64,000 nt of DNA from Ailurus styani. Its lineage: Eukaryota > Chordata > Mammalia > Carnivora > Ailuridae. Location of the stretch: contig LNAC01000861.1 in assembly GCA_002007465.1 (NCBI GenBank), forward strand, positions 520,458-584,457. The letters run 5' to 3'. Under the pieces are notes generated by a model. The model ran no database searches. It was not told the DNA's origin and worked only from the letters and a program-made list of their open reading frames with translations. Shown one piece after another: positions 35,381 to 48,310 of the stretch (position 1 is the first letter of the stretch; each line of letters begins with the position of its first letter). The translations under genes were made by a program, and so were the position numbers.

Positions 35381-35444
35381 TGTGTGTGTGTGTGTGTGTG
35401 TGTGCATGCATGTGTGCATGTGTGTGTGTGTGTGTGTGTGTGTT
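35381..35444. repeat. (TG)n microsatellite, interrupted
   Basis: Two TG blocks separated by 'catgcatgtgtgca'. It explains the valine/cysteine-rich ORF across it. Confidence 0.95.
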
Positions 35445-35711
35445 GTAAGGGTTGTACCTGCCCATGAGTATAAGCTTGATCTATGGAAGCAATCAAGTAT
35501 CAAGTACTGCTTTTTTTTCTAACACCTTTTATGGGTGTTCTTACCTGATCGAAGGGAAGAAGAAAACATTGTTCACCTACTGATTAGCTAATTCCTGTTC
35601 CCACAGAAACCCTTGGGATCAAATCAGTTCACATTCATGTCCTGCCCATGACCAAACATCAAGTAGATCAGATCAGAATGAGGACTGAGATGAAGCATGG
35701 TGGATGCATGG
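35445..35711. other. No feature recognised
   Basis: Unique-looking sequence. Confidence 0.4.
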
Positions 35712-36168
35712 TATCATAGGCTGAATTTTACTTCCCACAAAAAAACATATGCTGAAGTCATAAGCCCGATATCTCAGAATGTCACCTTATTTAGACATTA
35801 GGGGTTTTTACAGAGGCAAAGAAGTTAAAATAAAGTCATTAGTGTGGGCCTAACCCACTATAACAGGTGTCCTTATAAATAGAGGAAATGGAGACATGGA
35901 CATAGACACAGGGAGAATGCCACATGAGGGCAGAGACTATGGCCTTGCATTGACAAACCAAGGAATTCCAAAGACTGCCAGTAAAGTCCCTGAAGCTAGG
36001 AGGGAGACAAGAAACAGATTCTCCCTTGCAACCTCCGTAAAGAACCAATCCCACTGACACCTTAAACCAAACTTCTAGCTTCTAGGGCTGGGAGGGAATA
36101 CATTTCTGTTGTTTAAGCCATCCCGTTTGTGGTATGTTGTTCCAACAATCCAAGGAAACAAATACAGA
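35712..36168 (+). mobile_element. MaLR (MLT1-type) LTR
   Basis: The order 'ggctgaattttacttcccac', 'atctcagaatgtcaccttat', 'ggtgtccttataaatagagg', 'gaatgccacatgagggcaga', 'gaagctaggagggagac', 'gaaccaatcccactgacacc', 'tttctgttgtttaagccatc', 'ggaaacaaatacag' reproduces an MLT1-type LTR nearly end to end. No internal region is adjacent, so it is a solitary LTR. The 73-codon minus ORF inside it is not a gene. Confidence 0.8.
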
Positions 36169-38748
36169 TAGAGAAAAAGAGATTCTGTGCTTCTGACCTG
36201 ATTGATAGAAGTGGCTTAAACCTCGCTGAGAAATTTATTTAACTTGTGGTGGAGTGGGGTGGAGTGGGGTACAAGGAAGTGAGCCAGGAAAGGCATTCCT
36301 GGTTAAGAGCTGTACTGTCCTATTAATATGAATTAATTGAGTAGGTGTTTGGATGCCACCAAAATCAGGATAACCTCATAGAGTATACATAGTACAGTTT
36401 TCAGTAACTTATCAGTTATGTATTGGATCAGCTTCCTGTGAGACATTCAGTTCTGACCATGAATGTTGACATCTCCTAATTTTATTAGATAATAGTAAAA
36501 TCCATCATGATCTTTGGCATAGCCTTTGTTTTAGCAATTGGTCACTAGCTGGTTTCAGCCCCATCGAGTCATTAAATCCCAAGGAAATGTGTTGATTAGG
36601 AGTGTCATTGTTATTTTAAGCAAAAAATCCCCAAAAGTTCATGGTGAAATAATAACCTCTAGTGTCAATTTTTGTCCTGCCTTTTGTCTTGTACAACGTT
36701 TAGATATGAAGACAATAATAAGTAGCTGTGGAGAATTATAATCAATAGACGTCATGGCAAAGTTCTATTTCACTCATGACATTTCCCTCAGCTCTGAAGC
36801 AGGCCTAGCATGTGATCCTGGATTATAATAAGGACCTGTATACCAGCATTCCCATCTTTTATTACTGATTTTTAGCTCTACTGCCAAGATCTATCTTGAA
36901 TACACCCACATCCTTACTCCAGTAATATACAGAGGGAAATATGGGTATAGACACCCAGTAACAGTACACGCTATTCATGGATCTGGCCTTAAAACTATAT
37001 AATCTGGCTGGAGAAGTTTAAATGTTGAAGGGTGTGTGAGTAAACAACTCAATATGTTCAAGAACATCTAGAAAGAAGTACTTATTATCAATTAACCAGC
37101 TCTCCTTCCTAGGCGGGAATCCTTTGCAGTGCACACAGCACCACTTGGGTCTTCATTCTTAATGAAATTAATTTAATTCAACATCTGTTATGTACCTGAT
37201 ATGCACAGAATGCTACCCTGGGGTTTATGTAATATTACTCATATTTTATTTCCTTGCTTTCAAGAGAAAGAGTAGGGCCAGATTGCTTTCCCAGTTAGAC
37301 TTCTTTCTGGGTTTAAAAAAAATAGCTTGAAAAGTAATAGGGAAACCAAATTTCCCTTTGATGGATGCATGGGTAAATGTCTTTTTCCTGCAACCTGAGG
37401 CCCAGGAATTCGGACCTGGTAACTACTGTTAATGTATGAGAATTTTAGGCTCCAGATTGCTGTACCAGAGCCAAGTGACCGACATCTTTAATATGACTCC
37501 CTGAAATAGAGTTTTGTCTGAAGACACAAGAAAGCACACAGCTGGAAACTGAGCTGTGATCAAAATAGAAGGTGGGCCCCCTGCGAGAGACTCCCTGGTG
37601 GCAAGGAGAGTATTTCAGTCACCTTTATTTCCCAGTAACTGAATGATGCCAGGCCCCAAATGAAACATCATCCATGTTTCCTGAATGAGTTAGAGTGGAA
37701 ATTATCTGAAACAGTAGAAAAGCCCATGGCTGGAATTTTCAACATTGGGCTGCATAGTCACATCTGGATATTGAGATTTTCCAACCTTAGAATTTAATGT
37801 CTGTGCTACTCTTTTTTACTCAATGATAGAGAAAGTGTTAAATCAACAAGCCTCAAATCCTGAATTGCTTTATACTTGGTGCTACTGGTCTGTCCCATGG
37901 TGGCATGGAGGAGCATGGCTGGTGGTATTATATTTGAGGGTACTATAGTGTTACCGTAGACAATAGGGGAAATTTTTTGAAAAAGTCCTACAGAGACTGG
38001 CAGTTCCCTTTTCTTCCACTACTACCCACACATCTCCCCCAGAGAGAGATGTAAAAGGGTTCCCACATTACAGTGGTCCATCTCAGATGGGATGGGGTGC
38101 CAGTGAGTCATGGGCCAAGCCCCAAAGACTATAATGCTTTGAATAGAAAGAAGTCATTCCTGGGACAGACTGTGCACAGAGGGAAAAAATTCAGATAGCT
38201 TTCAGCATTGCCTGGATCTGTGTAATAGCCGTTAGAAATGGCAGTAGCTGTAGATTACAGAAATAGCTGATGTAGTTTGAATTTCAAGCAACTGCAGAGA
38301 CAGAATTCCCTAAAAATGGTCAAGAAGCCTCAATACAAGGAAACAGTTCTTTCAGGGAAGGCAAGTTTAGGGCGCAGAGGAGAATGAGCACAAAGGTCAA
38401 GACCAGAACTATTAAAGCAAAGCAGGGTCCAAATAGTCCCAGAACATAACACCCACTTCTCTCTCTTAGTGAGGCAGGATTTGATACTAACACAGGGACC
38501 ACAGGCATACCATTTGCAGTTGTAAATCTGAAGGTATTCTTCAGTTTACTTTATAGTTAACCTAACAGTTCACTCCACAGTATGGACCCATTTTCAAGCA
38601 ATCCTTGTGTGCTTATTATGATACCCCCAAATAAAAGATCTTCCCCAATTAGTGTACATTGTTTCTCTCTTCTTGGTGGCCTCCAACTGACAACTGCAGT
38701 CAGGGCTCCAGTTTCTAGGTGGCTAAACAGGTAAAACAAACAAACACA
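36169..38748. other. Unassigned; weak L2 trace near 37155
   Basis: A short G-rich tandem (ggagtggggt, twice) lies at about 36250-36270. 37155-37240 ('ttcaacatctgttatgtacc') may be an antisense L2 fragment. No gene recognised in this 2.6-kb stretch. Confidence 0.35.
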
Positions 38749-38776
38749 ACACACACACACACACACACACACACAC
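38749..38776. repeat. (AC)n microsatellite
   Basis: About 14 AC units. Confidence 0.95.
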
Positions 38777-39625
38777 CCCTTGGAGAATACTGGCTTGCTA
38801 AAGGTGTGTGCTTCTCACTATATTGCCTCACAAATTCTAATGCTGGCTGAGCCTTAATTGCCATTTGGATGGCTAGCAATGCAAAACGCTGAGAAAAACA
38901 GCATCTGCTTACGAAAACAAATTCTAGTTTTGAAGCTCTAGGTAACAGAACTAGCCACATAGTGGTAAAAGCAAGATATTTTCTTTTAAGTTGTGACAAA
39001 TACTAAATGTATACTTTTTAGTCATCATTCCCTTGGGAAAACCACGGCCACCGGCTTCCTGCTGACAAAGCTTATTACTAATTCATTTGCCTCCTTTAAC
39101 AATAAAAAACATTTTCCATAAATGAAAGCGAATTTGCTACATTATAACTCAATCACCAATGAGGAGCATTTTCCTTCTGCATCCGTTGGAAAACATTTAC
39201 ATTTTTCTCTGTTCTTTGTTGGGTAAGAATTTGTGTGTTTTCATAGTCCCATTTTTAACCCTGAAAAAGTGGCTCCACTCTTGAAATCCAGGGGTGTCTA
39301 AATGCTTCATTTAATCAAAGCTTCCCTTATCTTTGTAAAGTTGACCTAAGTTTCGTACATCTGGGAAGGCACGGACACTGAAGTTATTAAGTTTGTTCAA
39401 GTAAATAAATCAGAGAGAATCAGGAGCCAGTTGGTAATCAAACTGACCTCCAGGCTTCCTGGGAAGCCTTCCTTTCATTTATTTATTTTATATTTTTCTC
39501 ATTTGTAAGTACTCATAACCTAAAGTGGATGAATTTGGGCTGAGGATCTATTGGAAAATAATATGCTTTGTTTGTAATAGCCAGGACACGAATGGGCAAG
39601 AGTTTTTAAAACATGCTGCATTCAT
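38777..39625. other. Unique sequence, possible conserved non-coding patch
   Basis: No repeat or gene signature. 39045-39190 contains clustered 'ttactaattcatttgcc', 'aacaataaaaaacatttt' and 'aatcaccaatgagga' text of the kind found in conserved non-coding elements. That is a guess without alignment. Confidence 0.3.
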
Positions 39626-39817
39626 AACAATTATTTAGTTTATTTTTAAAAATATTTTATTTATTTATTTGAGAGAGATGGGGAAGCAGTGAGGGACAGA
39701 GAGAGAAGCAGACTCTCCACTGAGTAGGAAGCCCAATGTGGGGCTTGACACCAGGAACTGAGCCAAAGGCAGATGCTTAACTCAGCCACACAGGCACCCC
39801 AACAATTATTTAATTTA
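39626..39817 (-). mobile_element. CAN-SINE, minus strand, 17-bp TSD
   Basis: Body 39643-39800. TSD aacaattatttagttta / aacaattatttaattta (39626-39642 / 39801-39817), one mismatch. The head complement is internally deleted ('ttaactcagccacacaggca'). Confidence 0.93.
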
Positions 39818-40104
39818 GAGGAATAAAGTCAGTTGGTATGTAATTGATTATCAATTGATTGTTGAAAGGTTATTTTGAGGCTATGAGTAACTAAATCTAG
39901 TTGTTATACTACTTTGTTGGAATTACACAAATATCAAATGTGTAATTAGGATGAAAAATTGAAGGTCTTTGTGCTCCAGTGATTTATAATGGTGATGTGA
40001 CTCTAGTACCAAAGAAAGCTCCATGCAAAAGAGCGAGAACAAAACCCACCACACAACAAAATGTATTGTGGTGCAGAAATAAAAGAGTGATGTCTATGCA
40101 GTCG
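39818..40104. other. No feature recognised
   Basis: AT-rich, unique-looking. Confidence 0.4.
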
Positions 40105-40180
40105 AGCTGATTTCAAGTGTCATAGAGCACTCTGCAAGATGTCCAGGCTCAGCACCATTGATATTCACATCCCCAGAAAT
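40105..40180 (-). mobile_element. Possible hAT-type MER fragment
   Basis: 'ctctgcaagatgtccaggct' and 'cagcaccattgatattcaca' resemble, in the opposite orientation, part of the element at 52498-52725. Short and tentative. Confidence 0.35.
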
Positions 40181-40199
40181 AACTCTGTGATAGGTGAAA

Positions 40200-40373
40200 A
40201 CAGTAGTCTCCAAACTTTCCTGCACACTAGAATCCCCTAAGCAGCTTTTAATGCTGACACCCAGGTCATACCTCATCTTAAGTCAGAATGTTCGAGGGTG
40301 GAAGTCAGATTGCAGTGTTTTTTTTAAAAGATCTCCAAGTGATTCCACTGTGTGGTAAAGTTTGAGAATCGCT
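40200..40373 (+). mobile_element. MER20-like hAT-Charlie element
   Basis: Opens 'cagtagtctccaaactttcc', then 'tgcacactagaatcccctaa', 'gcagcttttaatgctgacac', 'aaaagatctccaagtgattc', and closes 'agtttgagaatcgct'. The two ends are roughly inverted repeats, as in this non-autonomous DNA transposon family. Confidence 0.7.
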
Positions 40374-40988
40374 AAGTTACAGAAAATAAAGGTTAAAAGA
40401 TCAAAATGTCTCCAAATGTTCAAGCAAATAGTAATCACATTTTGACGGGGTAAACATTAAGTACAGGCTCTCCAATCCTTATCTTTGGGGATGGATGTGT
40501 TTTACTCTTCAGAATGTTTTATATTTTAGAAGTTATATAGTAATATATTTACATCATGTTGTTCGCTGATCGGGCCATGGGGATAGAGAACCCTGTAGCC
40601 ACAAAACTAATATGTCTGTAGGAAATCATTCACACTAAGTGAGGAAATTGAAACTAGAGATAAAATCACATCTGCTGAAGTCAGGTTTTCCCACCAAATG
40701 AACTTACCCATACTTTTGATTTTCAGAGCTTCTGGGATTTCATAATTGTTGATAAGGGCCTGTGGATCAATACTGATTCAAACTTTCAGCAAACCAAATC
40801 AAGACCTAAAGCAACAGACTCCACTCATAGTAACCAATGGCAGTGGTGCCAATGAGGTTGACAGTGATGACAGTGAGGAGACCACCCTGTCATCTCAGCC
40901 TAAGTCTGATCCCCTTACCTCTAAGAACAATTCTTATACACGAGCTAATAACTTTTCTAAAAGCCGAATTCCTTGTTGTATGTGTTTC
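40374..40988. other. Unassigned; exon-like acidic reading at 40735-40930
   Basis: After 'cttttgattttcag' (acceptor-like, ending 40726) a plus-strand frame runs from about 40746 and encodes a Ser/Asp/Glu-rich stretch (NGSGANEVDSDDSEETTLSS). It then drifts into the CATA repeat. No family recognised. It could be chance or a decayed exon. Confidence 0.2.
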
Positions 40989-41023
40989 TACATACATACA
41001 TACATGCCTACATACATACATCA
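40989..41023. repeat. (CATA)n tract
   Basis: Imperfect CATA units interrupted by 'catgcctac'. Confidence 0.85.
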
Positions 41024-42639
41024 TGTCTGAATGTGTATTTGAAGTGCCAACCCATTGGAACCTATACCTTAAAGAATCAACCAGACACATTCTTAAACTA
41101 ATCGATAACCATAAATTCCCTGGTGTGCACATCGCAAGGCTGTCAAACACAAACTTCATGACCACTGGCACTGCCCTGTAATTTAGTATCTGTAAACCAC
41201 AGTTGTGGTTCAACAGCTTATGGAGACTAGCAGCCAATCTCATCACATCCAGAAGAGAGCATGCTGAGTTATTTATTGGAAACAGACTATCGGCTTTCTG
41301 TCCTGGGGTGGAGTTGCTCACTGATATTAATCAGATGAAGAGAAAACTCATGGATTTTTATTGGGAAAGATGAGTATGGTCAATGAGAACAGGACTAACC
41401 AAAAGATGAAAGCTTTTAGTTTAAAGGCACCTACAGAAAATATAGCTTCACGGGAAACAGCAGCAAGTCGAAGCTGGTTGGTTATACAGCTCTGATGCTA
41501 TTTAGCTGGTGGAGGACACCACAAAGTTAGGCTCTGGTAGGATAATTTGAGGAGATCTAAGAACTACATAAAGCTAGAAGAATCATCATTGTGGACTAAG
41601 TTCTTAAGACTTCCTTCAGGGACTCATTGAGAAATAATTAGCTTCACCTGATGCCCCGGGTGTTTCCCCACCCCCTGCCCCCCATCTCCCTGCTCCCAGG
41701 GGCATCAAACCCAAGAATCAAGGGGTAAAACAGGTCTCTCTTGCTAGCATTGTTTTAATTATAGCCAAGTACAGGATTTGTCATACTAAGAGAATCACCA
41801 AGGGTAAGAACTACCAACTTTATTTGAAAACCACAGTTCAGACTTCAGAAATGCTCAAATGACCTTCCACTCCTTGCTAGTAACCTGCCTCTAACTGCTG
41901 ATAACACTCAGTACAAATGTCAAATACAAAAGAACATTCAGTACAAAAGAATAACTTTTGGAATCCTCTCCCCCATCTCTCATCTCAGGATATGAACCTA
42001 GCTGACTGAACGAGACAAGCCTGTGATGCGTGAATCCCCTCAAACCCACCAGCTGACGGGCACCCACTCCCAATTTCCCATTTCCTTGCTCCTCTCTCCA
42101 AGATTGTCCTACTTCTTCTCCAATTCAGGCACCTCTCACCTGTCTCTCTTGCGTCCCCCTCCCAGATAGAGCTCCCCTTAGTAAACATGTTTGCCCCTTT
42201 CCTACTCAAAAGCACAGCAAAAAGGGGACATGAACTTAAGTTTGCCATGGCCTCACTTTCTTAGCTTTTAGAGCATAGTTCCTGGAAGGGGATGAATGGG
42301 AGGTAAGAAAATAGAAACACATACCTTGGCTTCCCCCTCCCGCTTGTTCACTGAGATTGTTCATTCCAGGGTCAATTATCCTAGCAGCTAAATTCAGTGG
42401 GCATCTTTCAGTCCCGTCATGTCTCACCTCTTCGTGGCATCTTTCATTCTTTCCAAGCTGGAACTGGCCTTTTGTGACACCCAAAAGAAAAACTCCTTCT
42501 GAGTTTTTCTCATGCATCTGGGTAAACCCTTCGCTCTCTGTTTTCTTAATGAGCCCTTCTCTCACCTGCCAGTTAAATGATTGTGATCCCATGGTTCTGT
42601 GAGTGATTTCAACTGTATCCTTAACATCACCTGAACCCA
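41024..42639. other. No feature recognised
   Basis: Unique-looking. The ORFs at 40890-41321 (143 codons, minus) and 42236-42640 (134 codons, minus) are the longest here, but neither contains a recognisable domain or splice context. I do not call them genes. Confidence 0.35.
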
Positions 42640-43410
42640 TCCTCTTCTCTCCTGCACCACTGACATTAACTTAAAACTTCATCATTTCTCTTTTGGGTTT
42701 CATCAACAGTCTCCTAACCGCCTCCCCCACTGTTCTCCTGGTTTTGCTTCACCTGCCATCAATCTGATGGCAAATAAATGGCACATCATCTGCCTTTCTC
42801 CATACTGTGCTTTTGACAACTACGGTCATTTTTAACAATGGAGAAAAGTATTTCTCTTGGAAGCTGAATCTGCCCCTGTTTATATTTCCATTAAATCCAC
42901 AATACACTTCACCTTTCCTAGATATTGAGTGGTGAAGTCAGATGAATTTTTTTTTTTAACTGAAGTGGTGACAGAAGCCATGCCTTTTGAAGTTGTGCCT
43001 GGAATAACAGCCATCCCTGAGTACATAAGTATGGCCTTTTCCCAGCTGAACCTGAACATGGGATGCCTCAGCATCCTTCTCAACACAGTGCCGATTAATG
43101 GGGGTTGAATGCTGGTTGAAAACTATTTGTCATTCTTGCCTCAAATATTCCTCACTCTGCTTGAGTGTGGTCCTTCTCAAACAAACAAACAAACAAAAAT
43201 ATGGAATGCCATCACCACCCTGCTGAAAGTGTTGTAATTGTCCTCCTTTACCTACAGGATACAGTCTTCGGTTTTATGCTGACACAGAAGTTCTCACAGG
43301 GTCTGGTCCTGCCTATTTTATCAATCTCCCTCCAGCACTCTCAGTCTCTCATGAACTACTTACTATTACCAAGAGCTTCAGGGCTCTTTTGTTTCTATAA
43401 AATATTTAAT
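42640..43410 (+). mobile_element. L2-like remnant in two blocks
   Basis: 42655-42780 ('tctcctaaccgcctccccca') and 43195-43400 ('tacctacaggatacagtctt', 'gtctggtcctgcctatttta', 'ctccctccagcactctc') resemble successive parts of the L2 3' region. The segment between them (42790-43190) is unassigned and ends in (CAAA)n. Confidence 0.4.
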
Positions 43411-43415
43411 AGTTG

Positions 43416-43650
43416 CACCTGGTGACTATGGTTAACAATACCATATTGTGTAATGGAAAGTTGCTAAGATCTGAAACGTTCTCACCAAGACAACAACAAC
43501 CCACAAGTGGTAATTATGTGAGGCGAGGGATGTGTAAACTAACCTTGCTGCGGGAGTCATTTTGCAATATATTCGAGTCTCAAATCATTTCCTTGTATAC
43601 TTTAAACTTACACCGTGTTATATGTCGATTATATCTCAGTAAAGCTGGCG
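43416..43650 (+). mobile_element. L1 3'-terminal fragment, plus strand
   Basis: 'ggtgactatggttaacaata', 'ggaaagttgctaagatctga', 'cattttgcaatatattcgag', 'gtgttatatgtcgattatat' and 'ctcagtaaagc' are the standard L1MA-type 3'-UTR landmarks in sense orientation, ending just short of the poly(A). Confidence 0.8.
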
Positions 43651-44944
43651 GAGGGGAAGTGTTCACCTATCAGGGAAGATGAAGTCAACAAAGAAATGAA
43701 GGACTCAGAAAAACAATCCTGGCAGAAACCTGCATTATAGGAATTAAAGAGAGGAGGATGGTCAGAGAAAGAATGGGAAAAGAGAATCATAGGAAAACTT
43801 GGTAGAGAAAACTGTCCCAGAAATCAATGTGAGAGCAAAAGGAAAAACCACATGTGTGTGTTTGTTCTGTCTGCTTGCCATAAAAGTGCAGAGGGGCAGC
43901 AGTGAGGGAGGGAGGAAGTAGATCTGAGGCCAGGAAGGTGATCAGGAATTGCAAATATCACAGATGCAGGGAAGGAAATGAGGATCGGTAGAAGCTGTTC
44001 AATGTAGTGACTACACTGGCTTAACTTGAAATAGGTGTTTCAGCTGAACAGTGGGGAGAAAATCAGATTGCAAAGCATTGTGGACTGAGTCAGTAGTGAG
44101 GAAGTGAAACAAAGTGAAGGAAACGTGGTCTCTTTCCCCATTTGTCCATAAGCTATGGGAGGCAGAAACTAGCATCTAGGACAGGTCTTGTGCATAACGT
44201 TCTTGGATAAATATGATTTTTTAAAATACCCAGCTCTGTAAAGCCTGCAAGCCATAACCTGGTCATTGCAATGAAACTGAAAGCACAAGAGTGCCTGTGA
44301 TTGACCTTTATTAAAACTGCCATGGGGACCAGGTGGGCATCCTTTGCTCCAATGGATGGTCAGATTTCATATTGAAGCAATCAGACTTCAGAGTCAATGA
44401 TCTTTCACTTGAAAGCAATTTAATACATTTCAATGATCCAAGAACAGACCATATAACCTCTTTTGGAGGATCATGTGAATGAGACAGCATTTAATCTAAT
44501 TTTCCTCCCCATTTTCCAGGTTTTTCCTTTTGCGCTACTCTATAAACAATATGGAGTTTATCTCTTGACCTTCATCCCTCTAAAAGCTGATCTATGCTGT
44601 CTTCACAATTTCAATTATACCATATCTTAATTTGTTCTTTTCTTTTTGTTCTCACTGTGTCACATCATTCAGAACCTCTTTACTTTTCACCTCAACTGAT
44701 TTAATAGCCTTTTTGAGGCTACCTGTGTCTTAATTTTATTATTTCCACATAGATTCTTTTCTTGCTAAAAAGCAAACAAAAGAAATAATTTCACAAATTC
44801 TTTTAAGTTGTTCTCCATGACTTTCCCAAAAAACTTACCCTGAGTTTTAAGACTCGTTAATCTAGTGCTTATTTTAAATTTTATCTCCAATTACTTCTCT
44901 ATATACTTTACCTCCACCAGACCAATCAGTCCCATTCCTACCAG
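43651..44944. other. No feature recognised
   Basis: Unique-looking, purine-rich at 43680-44130 then AT-rich. Confidence 0.4.
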
Positions 44945-45262
44945 CGTCTTCGGCTGTCTGACTTATTCACATAGTTTTCTCTCCTTTCCCTCCTTTTGGG
45001 GGTCTGTCCAAATTCTTTGTGTTTATGTTTTGGGTAAAGCAATCCATTCCATGGACTCATCGGTCTTCCCTGACTGGAACTCACTTTCTTCATCTGTGAA
45101 TGTCCACAGTCCTCCATGCCTTTTTGGTGTGATGTATCACATTCTGCCTGTGTTACAGTCATTTGCAGATGTCTCAATTCCCCCAATAGATCTTCATCCA
45201 GTTCTTAGCCTTGTGCCATCTGCACTATAATTACTCAATAAATATCAAATGAATGAAAGAAG
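44945..45262 (+). mobile_element. L2 3' end, plus strand
   Basis: Runs from 'cggctgtctgacttattcac' through 'ggtcttccctgactggaact' to 'actcaataaatatcaaatga' with a short (ATGA)n-type end, the classic L2 terminus. The 121-codon ORF at 44865-45230 overlaps it. Confidence 0.65.
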
Positions 45263-47639
45263 AGGTGAAAATAAAGATGCACAAGTAAACTGGAATTAAA
45301 AAAATCAATCTTTGGAGACTTGCAAAGCAGTCTTTAAAACCTGTGGACTTCTAAATTGGCTAAATTAGATAAACAAAATAGCATAGTGTGTCTTTAAATT
45401 TTGCATTTCATATTAGATCCATCTGGATAGCCAAATCTCCTCTTCATATTTGACTAAACTGATATAGCAAGGAACTGTACCAACTAACAAGGATAAAGGA
45501 CTGGGAAGTCTGTTTGAGGCCAAGCTAAGCTTTACTACACAGATTTATGGTTTAAATGTTTGTTTCTATATGGAGACCAGAGAATTAACAACCCTAGGTT
45601 AGCAGTGTCTCAACAGGCATTCGTAATGCAAATCTTTTAAAAGCAGGTTCTATAAATAGCTGCATTTATTCTTAAAATACTTTTCCATAAAAGACCTAAA
45701 TATATCCATCCACCAAGCCCTTAAAAAATATATTAGAAGTAACACTGGGAGTAGAAAGCAGGATGGAGCCAAGCTGGATTATGACCAGGTCAATCAATTA
45801 GTTGGAACATGATGTTAATGAGGTTGGGGTTATATATTCAATCCCCACATTGACCAGTTAGCTGGACTCCATTCAAGTTCCAAAGTCTAAACTTCAGTCC
45901 CCAATCAACTGAAAGAATGAAGCTGGATCAGCACAAATGTATCCTTATTCTTAGAAAACAGAGCAAACTACTTCGCTTACGTAAAGAGGGTCAGGATGGC
46001 CATCAGGTTCTAAAAGATACAGCTCATTAAATTGACGGCAGGTTTGAAGACCAAGGAGTGGAGAAATCCTGGGGAGGAAAAAAGGACTTTGCCGCAGGTG
46101 AACAGGGAGCTTCATACCTGTGTCCCCAACGGAAGTTCGGAAATTGAAGAATTGGGATGGGATGATTCAAAGTAGCTTAGTAGAAGTAGCAAAGTATTTT
46201 GAGGAAGATCCATGGAAGACTGAGTGGTGTGGAAAACTAGAGGAGAATTTGTAAATCCTGTTCTGGCCCCTTTCTCAATTTTATGTTATCACTGCCTGCT
46301 TGTCATAGTAGCTTATTCCATTTCTGAGAGGGTAAGAGGAATAGAAACATTATCAAAGCACTCACTCTAAGATAATTCTGCTACTGAGTAACAGTTGAGT
46401 TCCAAACATCATTATTTGTAGAATGCATTGAAACACACATTTCCCTTTTTCTTTTTTTTTTTTTTTTTTCAAATTTACCAGGGATTTTCTCTCCAAGGCA
46501 AATGGTGTAGGGGCCAGTCAAAAGTAAACAATTAGAGATTGGAAGCTGGACAAGCAGTCAGAAATTGACACTGGAATTTGAACTTTCCCCAAGCAAGTAA
46601 CCATGCTTGTCTATAAAACTGCTTCAAGTGGGAAAAAGAAAGGACATTGATTGAGGCAAAGAAATCCACTGTGAAATGGTCATGTCTCCTTGGTGTGCAG
46701 CACATATCAAAGTAACTAATGCTTCCAAATTACTTTATCCTGGGTGTGTATCCACTTCCTGTCTTTCCCTGCACCATATTTGTTTATAATGACATATTGA
46801 TTTCAAGTCCAGCTTGAAATGGAATGGAAGCCGCCCCTCCATCAGAGAAGGGGGCATTTCTCCTGAGTCAGCTTGCCTTGCACACATTCTCAATGTACCA
46901 TCTGTCTCCTGGGTGATTGGTCTTTGGACCATTTGAAGAAATGAGGTTGAGGAAGAGGGGCTGGGGGACGGACAAGAAAGGAAATGGGGCCTTTCTCATT
47001 TCAGAGGTGAATTGAGTTCCAGGTTTGGGTTAGGAGTTGTCTATCAAAATCTGTCCAAATCCTTCCCAAAGTCAAACACATTAAATCTAACAACCTTGAC
47101 AACTCAGGATACACTTTTAAACCACAGAGCTCAGCTCAAGCTTTCTGTCAGCATTGGCAGCCGCTGCCAGAATTACGATCCTGTCATGAGTTACAAAGAA
47201 GTTCATGAAGGAGATACTGACCAAGCAAACAGAAGACCTCAGAGAGTTTCCATTCTAATTTCAGAAAACCTCCCCGATTGTGAATAACTGGGAGGAGATG
47301 AAGTACACCGCAAAATACAGGGGCAATGAATCCTGTGAAATTGCACAGACAGTATCAGATATATGGAAGCCAAAATAAAATGCATACATAAAGCAAGACA
47401 AAATTATGGATGCTTCTAAAACAAATAGTTTTATAACTTTCAGCTGTATACAGTAACTTCGATAGAAGAGTGTTTCCAATTAGAGGGATGACTGGATCTG
47501 CTATAATGAACAGATAAAAGAGTTTGTCTCAATAGTTTTCTGTTTCCATAGAAATACCATGGCAGGTCTTTAACAATGCATTTTGATCTGAAGTAAGGGA
47601 AGGAGCTAATAACCATGGGTTTATTACTAAATGTTGAGA
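45263..47639. other. No feature recognised; T18 run at 46452
   Basis: Unique-looking 2.4-kb stretch. A poly-T run at about 46452-46469 has no recognisable element body beside it. The 91-codon ORF at 47012-47287 is not recognised. Confidence 0.4.
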
Positions 47640-47850
47640 CTTGTGTTGGATAATTTACATATGTTACCTCTTTTAATGGAACTCAATTTAACTTAATTTA
47701 ATTTAAATTTAATCTAATTCTAAAGAGTATTTAATATCTCCTTACAGATGAGAAGACTGAGGTTTAGGAAGGTTAGGTAAAAATGCTTAAGTTTATACAA
47801 CTAGTAAGCAAGAGAACTCAAACTGAAATTCAGTTTTGAGCTGCTGAGTC
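47640..47850 (-). mobile_element. MIR fragment, minus strand
   Basis: 'acatatgttacctcttttaa', 'cttacagatgagaagactga', 'ggtttaggaaggttaggtaa' and 'acaactagtaagcaagagaa' follow the antisense MIR core. An AT-rich (ttaattta)-like expansion lies inside at 47681-47715. Confidence 0.6.
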
Positions 47851-47884
47851 CCATGGAGCAGATTACATGTGCCAAAGAACACAT

Positions 47885-48310
47885 TTGTTTTGTTAAATAA
47901 CAAAAATTTAACAGAGCTAATTTTAAAGATCTAATTGGCTTTATTGAATCATTCATGAATCGGGCAGCACCCCACACAAGTAGAAGGAGCTCTGTTTCGC
48001 TGCAGAGAACAAGAGGTTTCTAAAGGTGGAAAGGAAGCAGAGAAGGGAAATTATTGGAAAAGAATGCCTTGTTTCAGCCAAGGTCACCCACCTAAGGGGT
48101 GTGGAAGGGCCTATGGGGCAGATTACCCCACTAGTGCTGACCAGGTAATTCCAAGTTGATGGGTTAAAGATTACATTCCTGGGAAGTTGAAAACTCTGGT
48201 CAGGTCAGGCATTAAGTCTTGATTTGCGGTAGTTGGGTTTAGTACAAGTGACTCCACAGAGGGCCTGCTGTCTCCTTTTTAGCAGTTTCTGTTATTAAAA
48301 CACACCACAG
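47885..48310. repeat. Old LTR-like dispersed repeat, family unassigned
   Basis: 'tctaattggctttattgaat', 'cattcatgaatcgggcagca' and 'agaggtttctaaaggtggaa' look like a mammalian LTR-type repeat I have met before but cannot name. 'ctttattgaat' could be a polyadenylation signal read in antisense (minus-strand LTR). Confidence 0.4.

Noticed and set aside
40890..41321. 143-codon minus-strand ORF
   Set aside because: Runs through the CATA repeat, overlaps a plus-strand ORF, and has no recognisable motif.
42236..42640. 134-codon minus-strand ORF
   Set aside because: No domain or splice-site context. Composition is ordinary for non-coding sequence here.
44865..45230. 121-codon ORF
   Set aside because: Lies mostly inside an L2 3' end.
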